Source: JAQVXR01 sp050945755
GTDB lineage: Bacteria; Bacillota; Dehalobacteriia; Dehalobacteriales; Dehalobacteriaceae
Direction of reading: 5' to 3'
Length of the DNA: 40,894 bases
Assembly (NCBI GenBank): GCA_050945755.1
Contig: JBMNTN010000014.1
Location: 1 to 40,894, forward strand
The notes below the pieces were generated by a model, which was not told the DNA's origin, did not search any database, and was given only the letters and a program-made list of their open reading frames with translations. A program made the translations under genes and the position numbers. Below, piece by piece: positions 1 to 7,921 of this stretch (the stretch's first letter is position 1; each line of letters opens with the position of its first letter).

Positions 1-130
1 AACCCCTTTAGGGGTAGTTTGAAAAAACGTGCAGTTGGCGGAACTTTCAGCAAGCCTTTAGGCTCAGCCTGGTACCATGCCCTTATAGGGCTAGAGCAAA
101 CCACCCGCTGAGCGGGTGGTTGTGATTTGA
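1..130 (+). mobile_element. Probable right end of an IS200/IS605-type element (possible omega-RNA scaffold), cut by the window edge
   Basis: No protein is visible here. The segment is a chain of short stable hairpins: ACCCC/GGGGT at 2-14, GCCT/AGGC around 55-63, GCCCT/AGGGC around 79-91, and ACCACCCGCT/AGCGGGTGGT at 101-122. A terminal GC-rich hairpin of this kind, preceded by several small hairpins, is typical of the 3' ends of IS200/IS605 elements, where the region also forms the guide (omega) RNA of TnpB. The transposase or tnpB gene would lie left of base 1. This rests on resemblance only; a free-standing structured RNA is the alternative. Confidence 0.4.
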
Positions 131-414
131 AAGGCCTTACAATAAAGTTTAGAAATTACTAAATATTCATACAACTTGTGGAAATGTGGAACAAAGTGTG
201 GACAATTAATGACCATTACCGTTATCAGACACTTGAAAAATATCTAATGAAACTTTTTTGCCTATAAAATTAATATTATTTCTTACCGGGCCGGTGACAG
301 GAAGTTTAATAAAATGGGAGAGATGCAAAATAACAGAAAAGGAAAACATTTTGTTTTCTGCTATCATAATATATTCTAGACAGTGCGTCCAAGAGAAACG
401 GACCGGGAGAGGAT
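131..414. other. Intergenic region before the holin-like gene
   Basis: AT-rich and non-coding as far as can be seen. It holds the palindrome ACCGGGCCGGT near 288-298 and a CAGAAAA/TTTTCTG hairpin around 334-360. An AT-rich stretch near 362-375 could serve as the -10 region for the next gene, but no clear -35 is visible. Confidence 0.3.
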
Positions 415-417
415 ATG

Positions 418-678
418 ATGGAGTTTTTCGCAAATGAGGTACCCATTGTCGGCGCAGTCATGTTTTTAGTGTGGGTAGGTAATCAGGCCGGACTACCGCG
501 CAAGTTCAGTCCTTTGGTGGCAACGATTCTCAGTATTGGCGTTGCTTGGTTTTATCTCTTTCCGGGCGATATCCCTCAGGCAATTATGCAGGGTATTTTC
601 ATTGCATCTTCGGCGGTAGGATTTCACAGCGGGACAAAAAATATGGTGGAGTATGTAAAGAGCAATAATAAAAATTAA
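418..678 (+). CDS. Small holin-like membrane protein
   Basis: An 86-residue protein with two hydrophobic segments, roughly residues 10-22 and 30-55, separated by a short basic hinge (LPRKFSP). The second half carries a small-residue stretch (IMQGIFIASSAVGFHSGTKN) and a charged C-terminus. This layout and the 'LPxxFxPLV...AIxxGI..SAVGxHS' pattern recall small phage holins of Firmicutes, which form pores in the cytoplasmic membrane for endolysin release. No endolysin or other phage gene is adjacent, so it may be a domesticated or stray gene. The SD GGGAGAGG (405-412) suits the second ATG (418) better than the one at 415. The gene ends just before a terminator, so it appears monocistronic. The holin assignment rests on general pattern, not on a catalytic motif. 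Confidence 0.6.
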   Translation: MEFFANEVPIVGAVMFLVWVGNQAGLPRKFSPLVATILSIGVAWFYLFPGDIPQAIMQGIFIASSAVGFHSGTKNMVEYVKSNNKN

Positions 679-687
679 AGCTATCTG

Positions 688-713
688 ACACTTCTTTCGA
701 GAAGTGTTTTTTG
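688..713 (+). terminator. Rho-independent terminator after the holin-like gene
   Basis: Perfect 8-bp stem ACACTTCT/AGAAGTGT closed by a UUCG-type tetraloop and followed directly by six T. Confidence 0.85.
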
Positions 714-797
714 TTGAACAAATATTTCTTCGGGTGTTATGATATAAAAGCCAGTGAATACTAAAGGTGGAGAATACATATTATTTAGGAGGCTTAT

Positions 798-1676
798 ATG
801 ATCAGATTCGGTCCGGCAGGTAATTCTGATTCTTTTTATGCAGAAGGTCGGAAAACTACTTTGGACGTACCCCGTTGGTTGCATGAAAGGGGCTTAAATG
901 CTTATGAATACCAGTGTACTCGAGGAGTAAGAATTACCCAAGCGTTTGCCAACGCGTTGAGGGTGCAGGCAGAACGTTTTCACATTGCATTAAGTATCCA
1001 TGCTCCATATTATATCAATTTGGCCAGCCCTGATCCGACTATTATGGAAAGCAGTAAAAAACATATTTTAAAATCCCTTCAAGCTGCCAGATGGATGGGG
1101 GCAGACCGGGTAGTGATGCATCCCGGTTCTGTATCAAAATTGCAGCGCAATGAGGCGATGAAAAATGCCTTAATTCTATTAGAGAAGATTGTCACAGAAA
1201 TTGACCCGGAGATTTTAGATGAGTGCTGCCTCTGTCCGGAAACGATGGGGAAAGTTAATAACCTGGGTACTTTACCGGAAATTTTGGAACTTTGTAAAAT
1301 CCATCCTCGGATTATTCCCACCGTGGATTTTGGCCATATTCACGCTTTAGAAGGGGGCAGCTTGAAAGGTGAAGCCCAATTTCAGCGCGTCATCGAAAAA
1401 ATTGAAAAGGTACTGGGGTCTGATGTGGTAAAAAATCTTCATGTGCATTTTTCTCCGGTGGAATTTACCGCAGGAGGTGAAAGGAAGCACCATAACTTAA
1501 TGGATAAAGAATACGGGCCAGAGTTTCTTCCTTTTGCTAAAATAATTAGAAAGCACGGTTTAGCACCGCGGGTAATATGCGAATCGGCGGGGTGTCAGGC
1601 GGAAGATGCGGCGGCTTTTAAATCTATTTATCTATCGTTAAAAAATGATTCCCCTTATCATTCTCCTGTGGTATAA
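798..1676 (+). CDS. Endonuclease IV-like TIM-barrel protein (AP endonuclease family 2)
   Basis: A 292-residue protein of the xylose-isomerase-like TIM-barrel superfamily, closest in motifs to endonuclease IV (Nfo), which cuts 5' of abasic sites using three zinc ions. The expected metal ligands are present in order: H68 (IHAPY), H108 (MHPG), E148 (CPET), D177 and H180 (VDFGH), H215/H217 (HVHFS), H231 and E262 (CES). Length matches Nfo (about 280-300). The sequence between motifs is divergent, so the substrate could be something other than abasic DNA, but retention of the whole ligand set argues for an active metalloenzyme. SD AGGAGG lies 5-10 bases before the ATG. It stands between two terminators and so is probably transcribed alone. 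It acts in the cytoplasm; there is no signal peptide. Confidence 0.8.
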   Translation: MIRFGPAGNSDSFYAEGRKTTLDVPRWLHERGLNAYEYQCTRGVRITQAFANALRVQAERFHIALSIHAPYYINLASPDPTIMESSKKHILKSLQAARWMGADRVVMHPGSVSKLQRNEAMKNALILLEKIVTEIDPEILDECCLCPETMGKVNNLGTLPEILELCKIHPRIIPTVDFGHIHALEGGSLKGEAQFQRVIEKIEKVLGSDVVKNLHVHFSPVEFTAGGERKHHNLMDKEYGPEFLPFAKIIRKHGLAPRVICESAGCQAEDAAAFKSIYLSLKNDSPYHSPVV

Positions 1677-1773
1677 TTTAAAATCGATGGCTAATTCCAA
1701 CTAGTTTAAAATTGCTTAAAAGTTTAAACTATTTTTGCCAGCGTTATTGTGACTCCTGACAAATAAATAGGTC

Positions 1774-1805
1774 AAAAGATGCCAAAAAGATGGTGTCTTT
1801 TTTAT
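1774..1805 (+). terminator. Terminator after the endonuclease IV-like gene
   Basis: AAAGATGCC pairs with GGTGTCTTT through two G-U wobbles around an AAAAAGAT-type loop, and is followed by a T run. Confidence 0.6.
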
Positions 1806-2037
1806 TGAAACAAAAGAAATTAAAAAAATTTCTAATAGATATTAAATTTGTAAAAAAAAGTTAGTAAATCGTGCAGGAAAATTGTAAATAATGGATAATT
1901 ATCTAAATATTAATAATATAGTTAAGGAGTTCCTTTAACGCCAATTTTTATTAAGAAAGGAGTAGATAGCCTATAGGAGAAAAAATTTTTAAAACCGTCG
2001 TTTGTTTCAGAATCCTAAAGGAAAGGGGTAATAGAGA
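1806..2037. other. AT-rich leader region of the sdh operon
   Basis: Very AT-rich, no gene seen. It contains the 10-bp palindrome GATAATTATC near 1893-1902 and an imperfect hairpin (GTTAAGGA/TCCTTTAAC) near 1921-1939. Both are plausible regulatory marks for the sdh operon. No confident -35/-10 pair can be named. Confidence 0.3.
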
Positions 2038-2652
2038 TTGAGCGAAAAGAGCAATTTCCTCATCAGAAGGGTCCATTCTCTGCTAGGGATCATTCCAATT
2101 GGTATTTTTCTGTGTGTCCATTTTTGCTTAAATAGCTCAGTGTTTCTGAATGGTTTTTCCACCTATGAAATTACGATCGCAGGGATGAAAGCCATTCCAC
2201 TCATTGTTTTTGCAGAATTATTAATTATTGCTATTCCTATTATTTTTCATGGTATTTATGGAATCTGGATTGTTTATTTGGCAAAGAACAATGCATTGAA
2301 ATTCAAATACTACCGAAATTGGATGTTTTACCTGCAGCGTATAACAGCTTTGATTACGTTGATATTTGTGATTATTCATGTGTACACCTTGAGATTAATG
2401 CAGCATGAGCCAGGGGCGATAATTAATACTCTTGTCATGCATTTGCAGAACCCAGTGTTTTTTGTATTGTATATTATTGGTGTTCTTTCAGCCATCTTCC
2501 ATTTTGCCAATGGGTTTTTCACATTCTTAATATCTTGGGGTATTACCATTGGAGAGCACTCCCAAAATATTTTTTCCAAAGTTTCAGCGCTGATTTTCCT
2601 TGCCATGGGGGTTTGGGGAGTAGGCATATTAATGAAAATTGCATCATTTTAA
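2038..2652 (+). CDS. sdhC: Succinate dehydrogenase/fumarate reductase cytochrome b558 subunit
   Basis: Membrane anchor of the Bacillus-type (type B) succinate:menaquinone oxidoreductase. It has 204 residues and about five transmembrane helices, with the histidines expected to bind two b hemes: H28, H71, H114 and H155, plus the conserved N-terminal RxHSLLG (H13). It passes electrons between the SdhB iron-sulfur clusters and menaquinone, in either direction depending on metabolism. The start is TTG at 2038, placed by the SD GGAAAGGGG about 9 bases upstream; no better ATG keeps the conserved N-terminus. It is first in an operon with sdhA (55-base gap) and sdhB. In an anaerobe the complex may serve fumarate respiration or energy-requiring succinate oxidation in syntrophy; sequence alone does not decide. 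Confidence 0.93.
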   Translation: MSEKSNFLIRRVHSLLGIIPIGIFLCVHFCLNSSVFLNGFSTYEITIAGMKAIPLIVFAELLIIAIPIIFHGIYGIWIVYLAKNNALKFKYYRNWMFYLQRITALITLIFVIIHVYTLRLMQHEPGAIINTLVMHLQNPVFFVLYIIGVLSAIFHFANGFFTFLISWGITIGEHSQNIFSKVSALIFLAMGVWGVGILMKIASF

Positions 2653-2707
2653 TCTGATTTGTCAGTAAGAATGTGAGGCTCAATATATTGATAGGGAGGG
2701 GTAAAGT

Positions 2708-4474
2708 TTGAGTCAACCTAAAATTATTGTAGTAGGCGGTGGTTTGGCCGGACTGATGGCTACAATGAAAATCGCCGAAAAAGGAATTAAAGTTGACCTG
2801 ATTTCCCTGGTACCGGTGAAACGCTCCCACTCTGTATGCGCCCAGGGTGGTGTTAACGCAGCTCTTGATACCAAGGGTGAAGGCGACTCAACGTGGGAAC
2901 ACTTTGATGATACCATTTACGGCGGCGACTTTTTGGCAAACCAGACACCCGTAAAAAATATGTGTGAAGCGGCACCTGGTTTGATTTATACCATGGATAG
3001 AATGGGCGTCATGTTTAGCCGGACACCGGAAGGTCTGATGGATCTGCGCCGGTTCGGGGGTACGAAAAACCGCCGTACGGCGTTTTCTGGGGCAACTACC
3101 GGACAGCAGCTTTTATATGCTTGTGATGAACAGGTTCGTAAGCATGAAGCAGCCGGGATGGTAACCAAATATGAAAATTTTGAGTTTTTATCTGCTGTAA
3201 TTGATGACCAAGGAATCTGCCGCGGATGTATTGCCCAGGATTTAAATACTATGGAGATCCATAAGTTTGTTGGAGATGCCGTTATATTAGCTACCGGCGG
3301 CGGCGGGATGATATTCGGCAAGAGTACCAACTCTGTTATTTGTACCGCAAGTGCTGCCAGTGCTGTATACCAACAAGGCGTTTATATGGCAAACATGGAG
3401 TTTATCCAAATTCACCCCACTGCCATGCTGGGGGATGATAAGACCAGATTGATGTCCGAGTCGGCGCGTGGTGATGGTGGACGGGTCTGGACATATAAAG
3501 ACGGTAAGCCATGGTACTTCCTTGAGGAATGGTATCCAGCTTATGGTAACCTAGTTCCCAGAGATATTGCTGCTCGCGCTATTTATAAGGTATGTGTGGA
3601 AATGGGTTTGGGAATTGACGGTAAGAACCAAGTTTATCTTGATCTAAGTCACCTGCCCTCAGAATTTTTGAATCGTCGTCTCGGCGGGATTATTGAAATT
3701 TACGAAAAATTCCACGGTGACGACCCCAGAAAAGTCCCAATGAAAATTTTCCCGGGTGTACACTATTTCATGGGCGGAATGCATACCGACTGGAATCACA
3801 TGACTGCAATTCCCGGTTTGTTCGCTTCCGGGGAATGTGACTATATGTATCACGGGGCAAATCGTTTAGGCGCTAACTCCCTTTTGTCTGCGCTCTATTC
3901 CGGCACTGTGTCTGGTCCTGCCGCAGCCAAATATGTTACCGGCCTGAAGAAACTGTCCAGTGAAATTGGCAGCAAACCTTTTGATCAGGAATACAAGCGC
4001 CAGGTTGAATGGGATGAAAAGGTTAAGAAGATGCACGGGAAAGAAAACCCGTACCAACTCCACGATGAAATGGGCAAAGCTATGTTGAAGAACGTGGCTA
4101 TTGTCCGCTACAATAAGAACTTGAAAGAAAACGATGATATTCTCCAAGAAATGATGGAGCGCTGGAAGAATATTAATGTTGTTGACAACAGTGGTTATGG
4201 TAACCAGACTGTTATGTATACTAAACAGTTGTGGAACATGATGGAAATGGCTCGGGTAATTACCCTTGGCGCTCTTAACAGGAATGAAAGCCGTGGTTCT
4301 CACTACAAGCCTGAATACCCGGATAGAAACGATCCTGATTTCTTAAAAACCACCAAAGCTAAGTGGACTCCCAATGGTCCGAAATTTGAGTGGGAAGAAG
4401 TAGATATTTCCTGGATAAAGCCAAGGAAGAGAGTCTATAACGTGGATAAGGAGGTCTCGAAGAAGAATGGATAA
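2708..4474 (+). CDS. sdhA: Succinate dehydrogenase/fumarate reductase flavoprotein subunit
   Basis: Catalytic subunit, 588 residues. A dinucleotide-binding motif lies at residues 9-16 (VGGGLAGL), and H41 in RSHSVCAQGGVNAA is the site of covalent FAD attachment. Active-site signatures are HPTAM (H236), SARGDGG (R254) and PRDIAAR (around 285-290). The GANRLGANSLLSA motif of the FAD domain is intact, and so is the C-terminal helical domain. It interconverts succinate and fumarate at the membrane face. The start is TTG at 2708, preceded by the SD GGGAGGGG; the N-terminus then aligns with the usual FAD-domain start. The gene overlaps sdhB by 8 bases, so the two are probably translationally coupled. 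Confidence 0.96.
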   Translation: MSQPKIIVVGGGLAGLMATMKIAEKGIKVDLISLVPVKRSHSVCAQGGVNAALDTKGEGDSTWEHFDDTIYGGDFLANQTPVKNMCEAAPGLIYTMDRMGVMFSRTPEGLMDLRRFGGTKNRRTAFSGATTGQQLLYACDEQVRKHEAAGMVTKYENFEFLSAVIDDQGICRGCIAQDLNTMEIHKFVGDAVILATGGGGMIFGKSTNSVICTASAASAVYQQGVYMANMEFIQIHPTAMLGDDKTRLMSESARGDGGRVWTYKDGKPWYFLEEWYPAYGNLVPRDIAARAIYKVCVEMGLGIDGKNQVYLDLSHLPSEFLNRRLGGIIEIYEKFHGDDPRKVPMKIFPGVHYFMGGMHTDWNHMTAIPGLFASGECDYMYHGANRLGANSLLSALYSGTVSGPAAAKYVTGLKKLSSEIGSKPFDQEYKRQVEWDEKVKKMHGKENPYQLHDEMGKAMLKNVAIVRYNKNLKENDDILQEMMERWKNINVVDNSGYGNQTVMYTKQLWNMMEMARVITLGALNRNESRGSHYKPEYPDRNDPDFLKTTKAKWTPNGPKFEWEEVDISWIKPRKRVYNVDKEVSKKNG

Positions 4475-5231
4475 ATTTATTCATTTTAAAATTAAGAGAC
4501 AAGACAAACCGGACGCCTCACCACGTTGGGAAGAGTTTAAAATTCCTTATAGGCCAAATATGAACGTGGTTTCTTCCTTGATGGAAATCCGGAAAAACCC
4601 CGTTAATGCTAAAGGGGAGAAAACCAATCCGGTTGTTTGGGAATGTAACTGTCTGGAAGAAGTGTGCGGCGCCTGCACGATGCTGATCAACGGAGTACCT
4701 CGCCAGGCTTGCTCTGCTTTGATCGATAAAATTTATGAGAAAACTGGTTTTGGCACGCCAATTGTCTTAGAACCTCTGACAAAATTCCCAGTAATTAGGG
4801 ATTTAATGGTCGACAGGACGGTTATGTTTGAAAACTTAAAAAAGGTAAAAGCTTGGGTTCCCGTGGATGGCAGCTGGGCAATTGACCGGGGCCCAAGATT
4901 TACAGACAGGGAACATCGTTGGGCGTATCAAATTTCTCGTTGTATGACATGCGGTTGCTGCATGGAAGCCTGCCCTAATGTTAACAGCAAGTCTAAATTT
5001 ATTGGGCCTACTGCTGTTGCCCAGGTACGGTTGTTCAATGTACACCCGATCGGATCTATGCACAAGGAAATGCGCCTTGATGCTTTAATGGAGAAAGGCG
5101 GCCTTCAAGAGTGCGGTAATGCTCAGAACTGTAAGGAAGTTTGTCCCAAAGAGATTCCATTGACCGTACACATTGCAGCCATGAACAAAGATACCATAAA
5201 ACATGCTATTAAAAAGTGGCTTAACAAGTAA
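4467..5231 (+). CDS. sdhB: Succinate dehydrogenase/fumarate reductase iron-sulfur subunit
   Basis: A 254-residue electron-transfer subunit. Cysteines 62, 67, 70 and 82 (C-x4-C-x2-C-x11-C) bind the [2Fe-2S] cluster. The C-terminal domain carries CMTCGCCMEACP (C159, C162, C165, C169) together with C216, C222 and C226 (CPKE) for the [4Fe-4S] and [3Fe-4S] clusters. C60 is an extra cysteine beside the first cluster. The SD GGAGG lies within the end of sdhA, ahead of ATG 4467. It links the flavoprotein to the cytochrome b subunit. A strong terminator follows, so sdhCAB is a complete three-gene operon of Bacillus type without an sdhD. Confidence 0.96.
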   Translation: MDKFIHFKIKRQDKPDASPRWEEFKIPYRPNMNVVSSLMEIRKNPVNAKGEKTNPVVWECNCLEEVCGACTMLINGVPRQACSALIDKIYEKTGFGTPIVLEPLTKFPVIRDLMVDRTVMFENLKKVKAWVPVDGSWAIDRGPRFTDREHRWAYQISRCMTCGCCMEACPNVNSKSKFIGPTAVAQVRLFNVHPIGSMHKEMRLDALMEKGGLQECGNAQNCKEVCPKEIPLTVHIAAMNKDTIKHAIKKWLNK

Positions 5232-5244
5232 ATCATAATACGCT

Positions 5245-5282
5245 AAAAAAAGGAGGCTTGTATTTGCAAGCCTCCTTTTTTA
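5245..5282 (+). terminator. Terminator of the sdhCAB operon
   Basis: AAAAAAGGAGGCTTG pairs perfectly with CAAGCCTCCTTTTTT around TATTTG. The A-rich 5' side means it could work in both directions. Confidence 0.92.
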
Positions 5283-5508
5283 TATACTTAATTAGTACCT
5301 GTTTTAGGAACAGGTAGGATACTTTTTTAGAATCTGCTTGCCTTGGCTTACAGCATCTATCATTGATACAAAAAGCCGGTAAGTTTTCTTGACCTTTTAG
5401 GAACTAACTTATTTGTGATGGATTTAAGTATAATTACTATGGCTATGATAGAGAGAGAAAAGGAAAGGAAGATGTTATCAAATTAATCAGACCACGAGTT
5501 TCGCTTTG

Positions 5509-5545
5509 CAACGCTGGGTAGAAGCTTGGCGTAAGCCAAGTTTTT
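5509..5545. repeat. Degenerate copy of a dispersed palindromic intergenic repeat
   Basis: The sequence around CTTGGCGTAAGCCAAG matches the 3' half of the repeat at 38294-38355 (CTTGGCTTAAGCCTAG), with a related CGC-TG-GT stretch before it. Here it has become part of a terminator. Confidence 0.35.
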
Positions 5546-5548
5546 TTT
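5525..5548 (+). terminator. Terminator in the sdh-lar intergenic region
   Basis: Stem CTTGGC/GCCAAG with a GTAA tetraloop, followed by eight T. Confidence 0.75.
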
Positions 5549-5574
5549 ACTATATTAGAAAATTTATAAGTTTA

Positions 5575-5601
5575 GGGAGCCAGCTAGGTTCCCTTTTTTG
5601 T
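5575..5601 (+). terminator. Second tandem terminator
   Basis: GGGAGCC/GGTTCCC stem (one wobble) around AGCTA, followed by six T. Confidence 0.65.
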
Positions 5602-5670
5602 GTGGAATTGAATCTTACCCGGGGAGTGATGAGCGTTGTCGAGAGTGGTAGTGAAATAAAGATGTAAAAA

Positions 5671-5742
5671 ATGCCTTCCAACGTGGCAGAGATTCTCAAT
5701 AAGGGCGGACTGATTCCTTATATTTGTGTTTCAATTAAATAG
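5671..5742 (+). pseudogene. Possible relic of a LeuD-like (isopropylmalate dehydratase small subunit) C-terminus
   Basis: A 23-codon ORF reads MPSNVAEILNKGGLIPYI..., which resembles the C-terminal '(L/M)P..v.eIl..GGLi.y' end of LeuD/HacB-type small subunits. The same frame upstream (from 5629) is interrupted by a stop at 5665. Nothing else of the family is visible. The match is short, so chance is a real alternative. Confidence 0.25.
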
Positions 5743-5911
5743 AAGATAGGCAAAGTCACTAAGTAAAATCGAAAATAAACTATAAATTAATAAATATTAG
5801 GCAAATAAACAAAATAAAAAGTAAAATTCAAAAAAATAAGCAGGATAAAGTCGCAAATTGAAGAATTACTTGTCGATAGTAGGTGGTGGAGAGTATTGAA
5901 GGCTTTAAAAG

Positions 5912-6070
5912 ATGAAGCCAATCAATCCCCATGAAGACAGCTTAATGCCTCAGGCTCTGAAAGAATATGCCTATATACTGAAGAACCAGGATAAGAAATT
6001 AGTGAAAAAGCTGGGTACCACATTGGAAAACGTCAATGCAATGGTGCAAGCTGCGCGAGGTGGTAAATAG
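5912..6070 (+). CDS. Small 52-residue protein coupled to the LarA-like gene
   Basis: The ORF begins MKPINPHEDSLMPQ and ends AARGGK. It is rich in Lys, Leu, Asn and Glu, helical in character, and has no membrane segment. An in-frame stop lies just upstream of ATG 5912, so it is not the tail of a longer frame visible here. A modest AAGG SD sits 9 bases before the ATG. Its TAG stop shares a base with the GTG start of the LarA-like gene (TAGTG), which strongly suggests one transcript and translational coupling. I do not recognise the family. It may be a partner or regulatory peptide of the racemase-like enzyme, or a translated leader that feeds ribosomes to a start with a weak SD. Confidence 0.55.
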   Translation: MKPINPHEDSLMPQALKEYAYILKNQDKKLVKKLGTTLENVNAMVQAARGGK

Positions 6071-7323
6071 TGACGGCCTTTCAACTTAAACTTGGCAAAG
6101 AATTAGCAACAATTGAGATTGAAGAAAAAAATCTGCTGGGCGTTCTTTATCCTAATGAACTCCCCAGCGTTTCCAACCAACTGGAAGAAGTCCGCCGTGC
6201 CTTGAAAAACCCGATTGGAAGCAAGCCACTGCATGAAATAGTAAAAGCTGAGGATAAAGTAGTGGTGATGGTGAGTGATATTACCCGCCCTTCTCCTTCG
6301 AAAATATTGCTGCCGCCTATTTTAGAGGAACTGGACAGAATCGGTATTGCTGATGGACAAGTTACCATTGTTTTTGGCATGGGTATTCACCGAAACCATA
6401 CTGAGGAAGAAAAATGCCAATTGGTAGGGAAAGATATTTACCGGCGCTATCGTTGTGTGGACAGTACTGAGAGTGATGATTATGTCTCTTACGGCACAAC
6501 GAGCCGGGGTACTCCTATTGAAATCTGTCGTCCTGTTGCCGAAGCAAATGTGCGCATTTGTACCGGTAACTTGGAATATCATTATTGTGCCGGATATAGC
6601 GGCGGGGCAAAAGCGATTATGCCGGGTGCGTCAAGCCACCGTTCCATTGAAGTGCATCACGCCCTGCAGCTGATGGAAGGATCAGAAATCGGTCGTTTAG
6701 ATGCTAATCCATTTCGAGACGATATCGAAGAGATCGGGGAAAAAGTGGGCATCGATTTTATTGTCAATGCGGTGCTCAATGAGAAAAAAGAAATTGTCCA
6801 GGTGGTGGCCGGCCATCCCCAAAAGGCACATCGGGCAGGGTGTGAGACAATTGACCGCATGTATCAGCTTCCTATCAGCTGTTTGGGAGATGTGGTGGTG
6901 GTATCAGCGGGTGGTTTTCCCAAGGATTTGAATGTCTACCAGGCACAGAAAGCCTTAGAAAATGCCCAGTACGCCGTAAAACCCGGTGGCACGATTATTC
7001 TCGTAGCTAAATGCCAAGAAGGGGCCGGGGAAGATATTTTTCAAACCTGGATGGAAGAAGCAAATTCTCCTGATGAAGTTTTGGCACGCTTAAAGCAAAA
7101 ATTTGTGATGGGCGGACATAAGGCAGCAGCTATTGCCCGGGTAATCAAAAAAGCGCAGGTATTTTTAGTATCTGCCATGCCGGAAAAAAATGTTCGTGAT
7201 CTATTCTTTCAGCCTAAGGCATCCCTGCAGCAAGCTTTGGCAGATGCTATCAAAGAAAACGGTCCGGAGAGCGGCGTTTGGGTGATACCTTATGGAGGTT
7301 CAACTTTGCCTAAATTAAGCTAG
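6070..7323 (+). CDS. LarA-family nickel-pincer racemase/epimerase (lactate racemase-like)
   Basis: A 417-residue protein of the LarA/DUF2088 family, which uses the nickel-pincer nucleotide cofactor to racemise or epimerise alpha-hydroxy acids by hydride transfer. The key residues of Lactobacillus LarA (H108, H174, K184) appear at constant offset: H107 in GIHRNHT, H171 in EYHYCAG, and K181 in SGGAKAIMPG, the lysine that binds the cofactor. Length is typical (about 420-430). The start is GTG at 6070, overlapping the stop of the 52-residue ORF; the SD is poor, in line with coupling. The cofactor genes larB, larC and larE are not in the window and must lie elsewhere if the enzyme is active. The family has many substrates, so lactate is not proven. 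Confidence 0.82.
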   Translation: MTAFQLKLGKELATIEIEEKNLLGVLYPNELPSVSNQLEEVRRALKNPIGSKPLHEIVKAEDKVVVMVSDITRPSPSKILLPPILEELDRIGIADGQVTIVFGMGIHRNHTEEEKCQLVGKDIYRRYRCVDSTESDDYVSYGTTSRGTPIEICRPVAEANVRICTGNLEYHYCAGYSGGAKAIMPGASSHRSIEVHHALQLMEGSEIGRLDANPFRDDIEEIGEKVGIDFIVNAVLNEKKEIVQVVAGHPQKAHRAGCETIDRMYQLPISCLGDVVVVSAGGFPKDLNVYQAQKALENAQYAVKPGGTIILVAKCQEGAGEDIFQTWMEEANSPDEVLARLKQKFVMGGHKAAAIARVIKKAQVFLVSAMPEKNVRDLFFQPKASLQQALADAIKENGPESGVWVIPYGGSTLPKLS

Positions 7324-7503
7324 TGCCGTTTGCTCGCAAGAGAAATATTGAAGGTTCTGTTTTAGGTGTTCCCTGGGTGCGCTGGTTGGATGGGAGTTAT
7401 CATCTGCTGTCTGTTTACATTATTGTTAGCATTCGGCTTTATGATTATATTGTCTGATCAAAGATCAAGTACTTGCTTGGCAAAAGATTGTTATGAAAAA
7501 AGC

Positions 7504-7532
7504 TTGACGTAATAGGTTGTTAATAGTAGAAT
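7504..7532 (+). promoter_or_regulatory. Probable sigma-A promoter of the serA leader
   Basis: TTGACG (7504-7509) and TAGAAT (7527-7532) are separated by 17 bases. This places transcription start near 7539, about 110 bases before the T-box stem I. Confidence 0.6.
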
Positions 7533-7589
7533 AATGTTTAACTAAAAAGTTGAGATAAACGATTTTTGCACTGGCATAAAGTATAAGTG

Positions 7590-7612
7590 TAACTAAGGCT
7601 TCCGCCTGGGTC
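7590..7612. repeat. Partial copy of the dispersed palindromic repeat
   Basis: AACTAAGGCTTCC followed by GCCTGGGTC matches the 5' half of the repeat at 38294-38355 with one base missing and one changed. It lies inside the serA leader, upstream of the T-box. Confidence 0.4.
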
Positions 7613-7650
7613 TGGTGGATAAGAATCGTGTAATCATAGTATTGAAAATG

Positions 7651-7876
7651 CTATGCAGGAGAAAAGTAGGCAGGGAAAGGTTTTAGAGAGCCAATGGCTG
7701 GTGAAAATTGGTACCGGAAACTGCTGAATCCACTCTGAAGCTGGCAGGGAAATAACCTGCCCCGGTTAAGATACCGTTAACATCTATCAGAGGTCATGAA
7801 AATGACAAAACAAGGTGGCACCGCGTGAGAATAACTCCCGTCCTTGGCTTATAATGCTAAGGCACGGGAGTTTTGT
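7651..7876 (+). promoter_or_regulatory. Serine-specific T-box leader of serA
   Basis: All main T-box parts are readable: a stem I with the AGAGAGCCAATGGCTGGTG-type distal region (7685-7703), the specifier region GAA-TCC-ACTCTGAAG with the serine codon UCC at 7729-7731, the T-box sequence AGGTGGCACCGCG at 7813-7825, and an overlapping terminator ACTCCCGT.../...ACGGGAGT at 7833-7874 followed by TTTT. Uncharged tRNA-Ser should stabilise the antiterminator and allow serA transcription when serine is scarce. Confidence 0.93.
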
Positions 7877-7921
7877 ATATAGCATAACTTAAAAGAAAGA
7901 ATTTAGGGGGAGAAAAAAATC

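Larger units (their letters stand above)
5283..5911. other. Long intergenic region with tandem hairpins and a possible gene relic
   Basis: No full gene. It contains a perfect 8-bp hairpin (TACCTGTT/AACAGGTA, 5296-5316) with T-rich sequence after it, two further terminators at 5525 and 5575, a short relic-like ORF at 5671, and very A-rich sequence from about 5740 to 5880. The series of terminators with no gene between them suggests that a gene has been lost here. Confidence 0.5.

Noticed and set aside
7390..7512. A 40-codon frame starting MGVIICCLFTLLLAFGFMIIL that looks like a small membrane peptide after the LarA-like gene
   Set aside because: No convincing SD, and its end overlaps the -35 element of the probable serA leader promoter. 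A hydrophobic frame of this size can arise by chance in AT-rich DNA.
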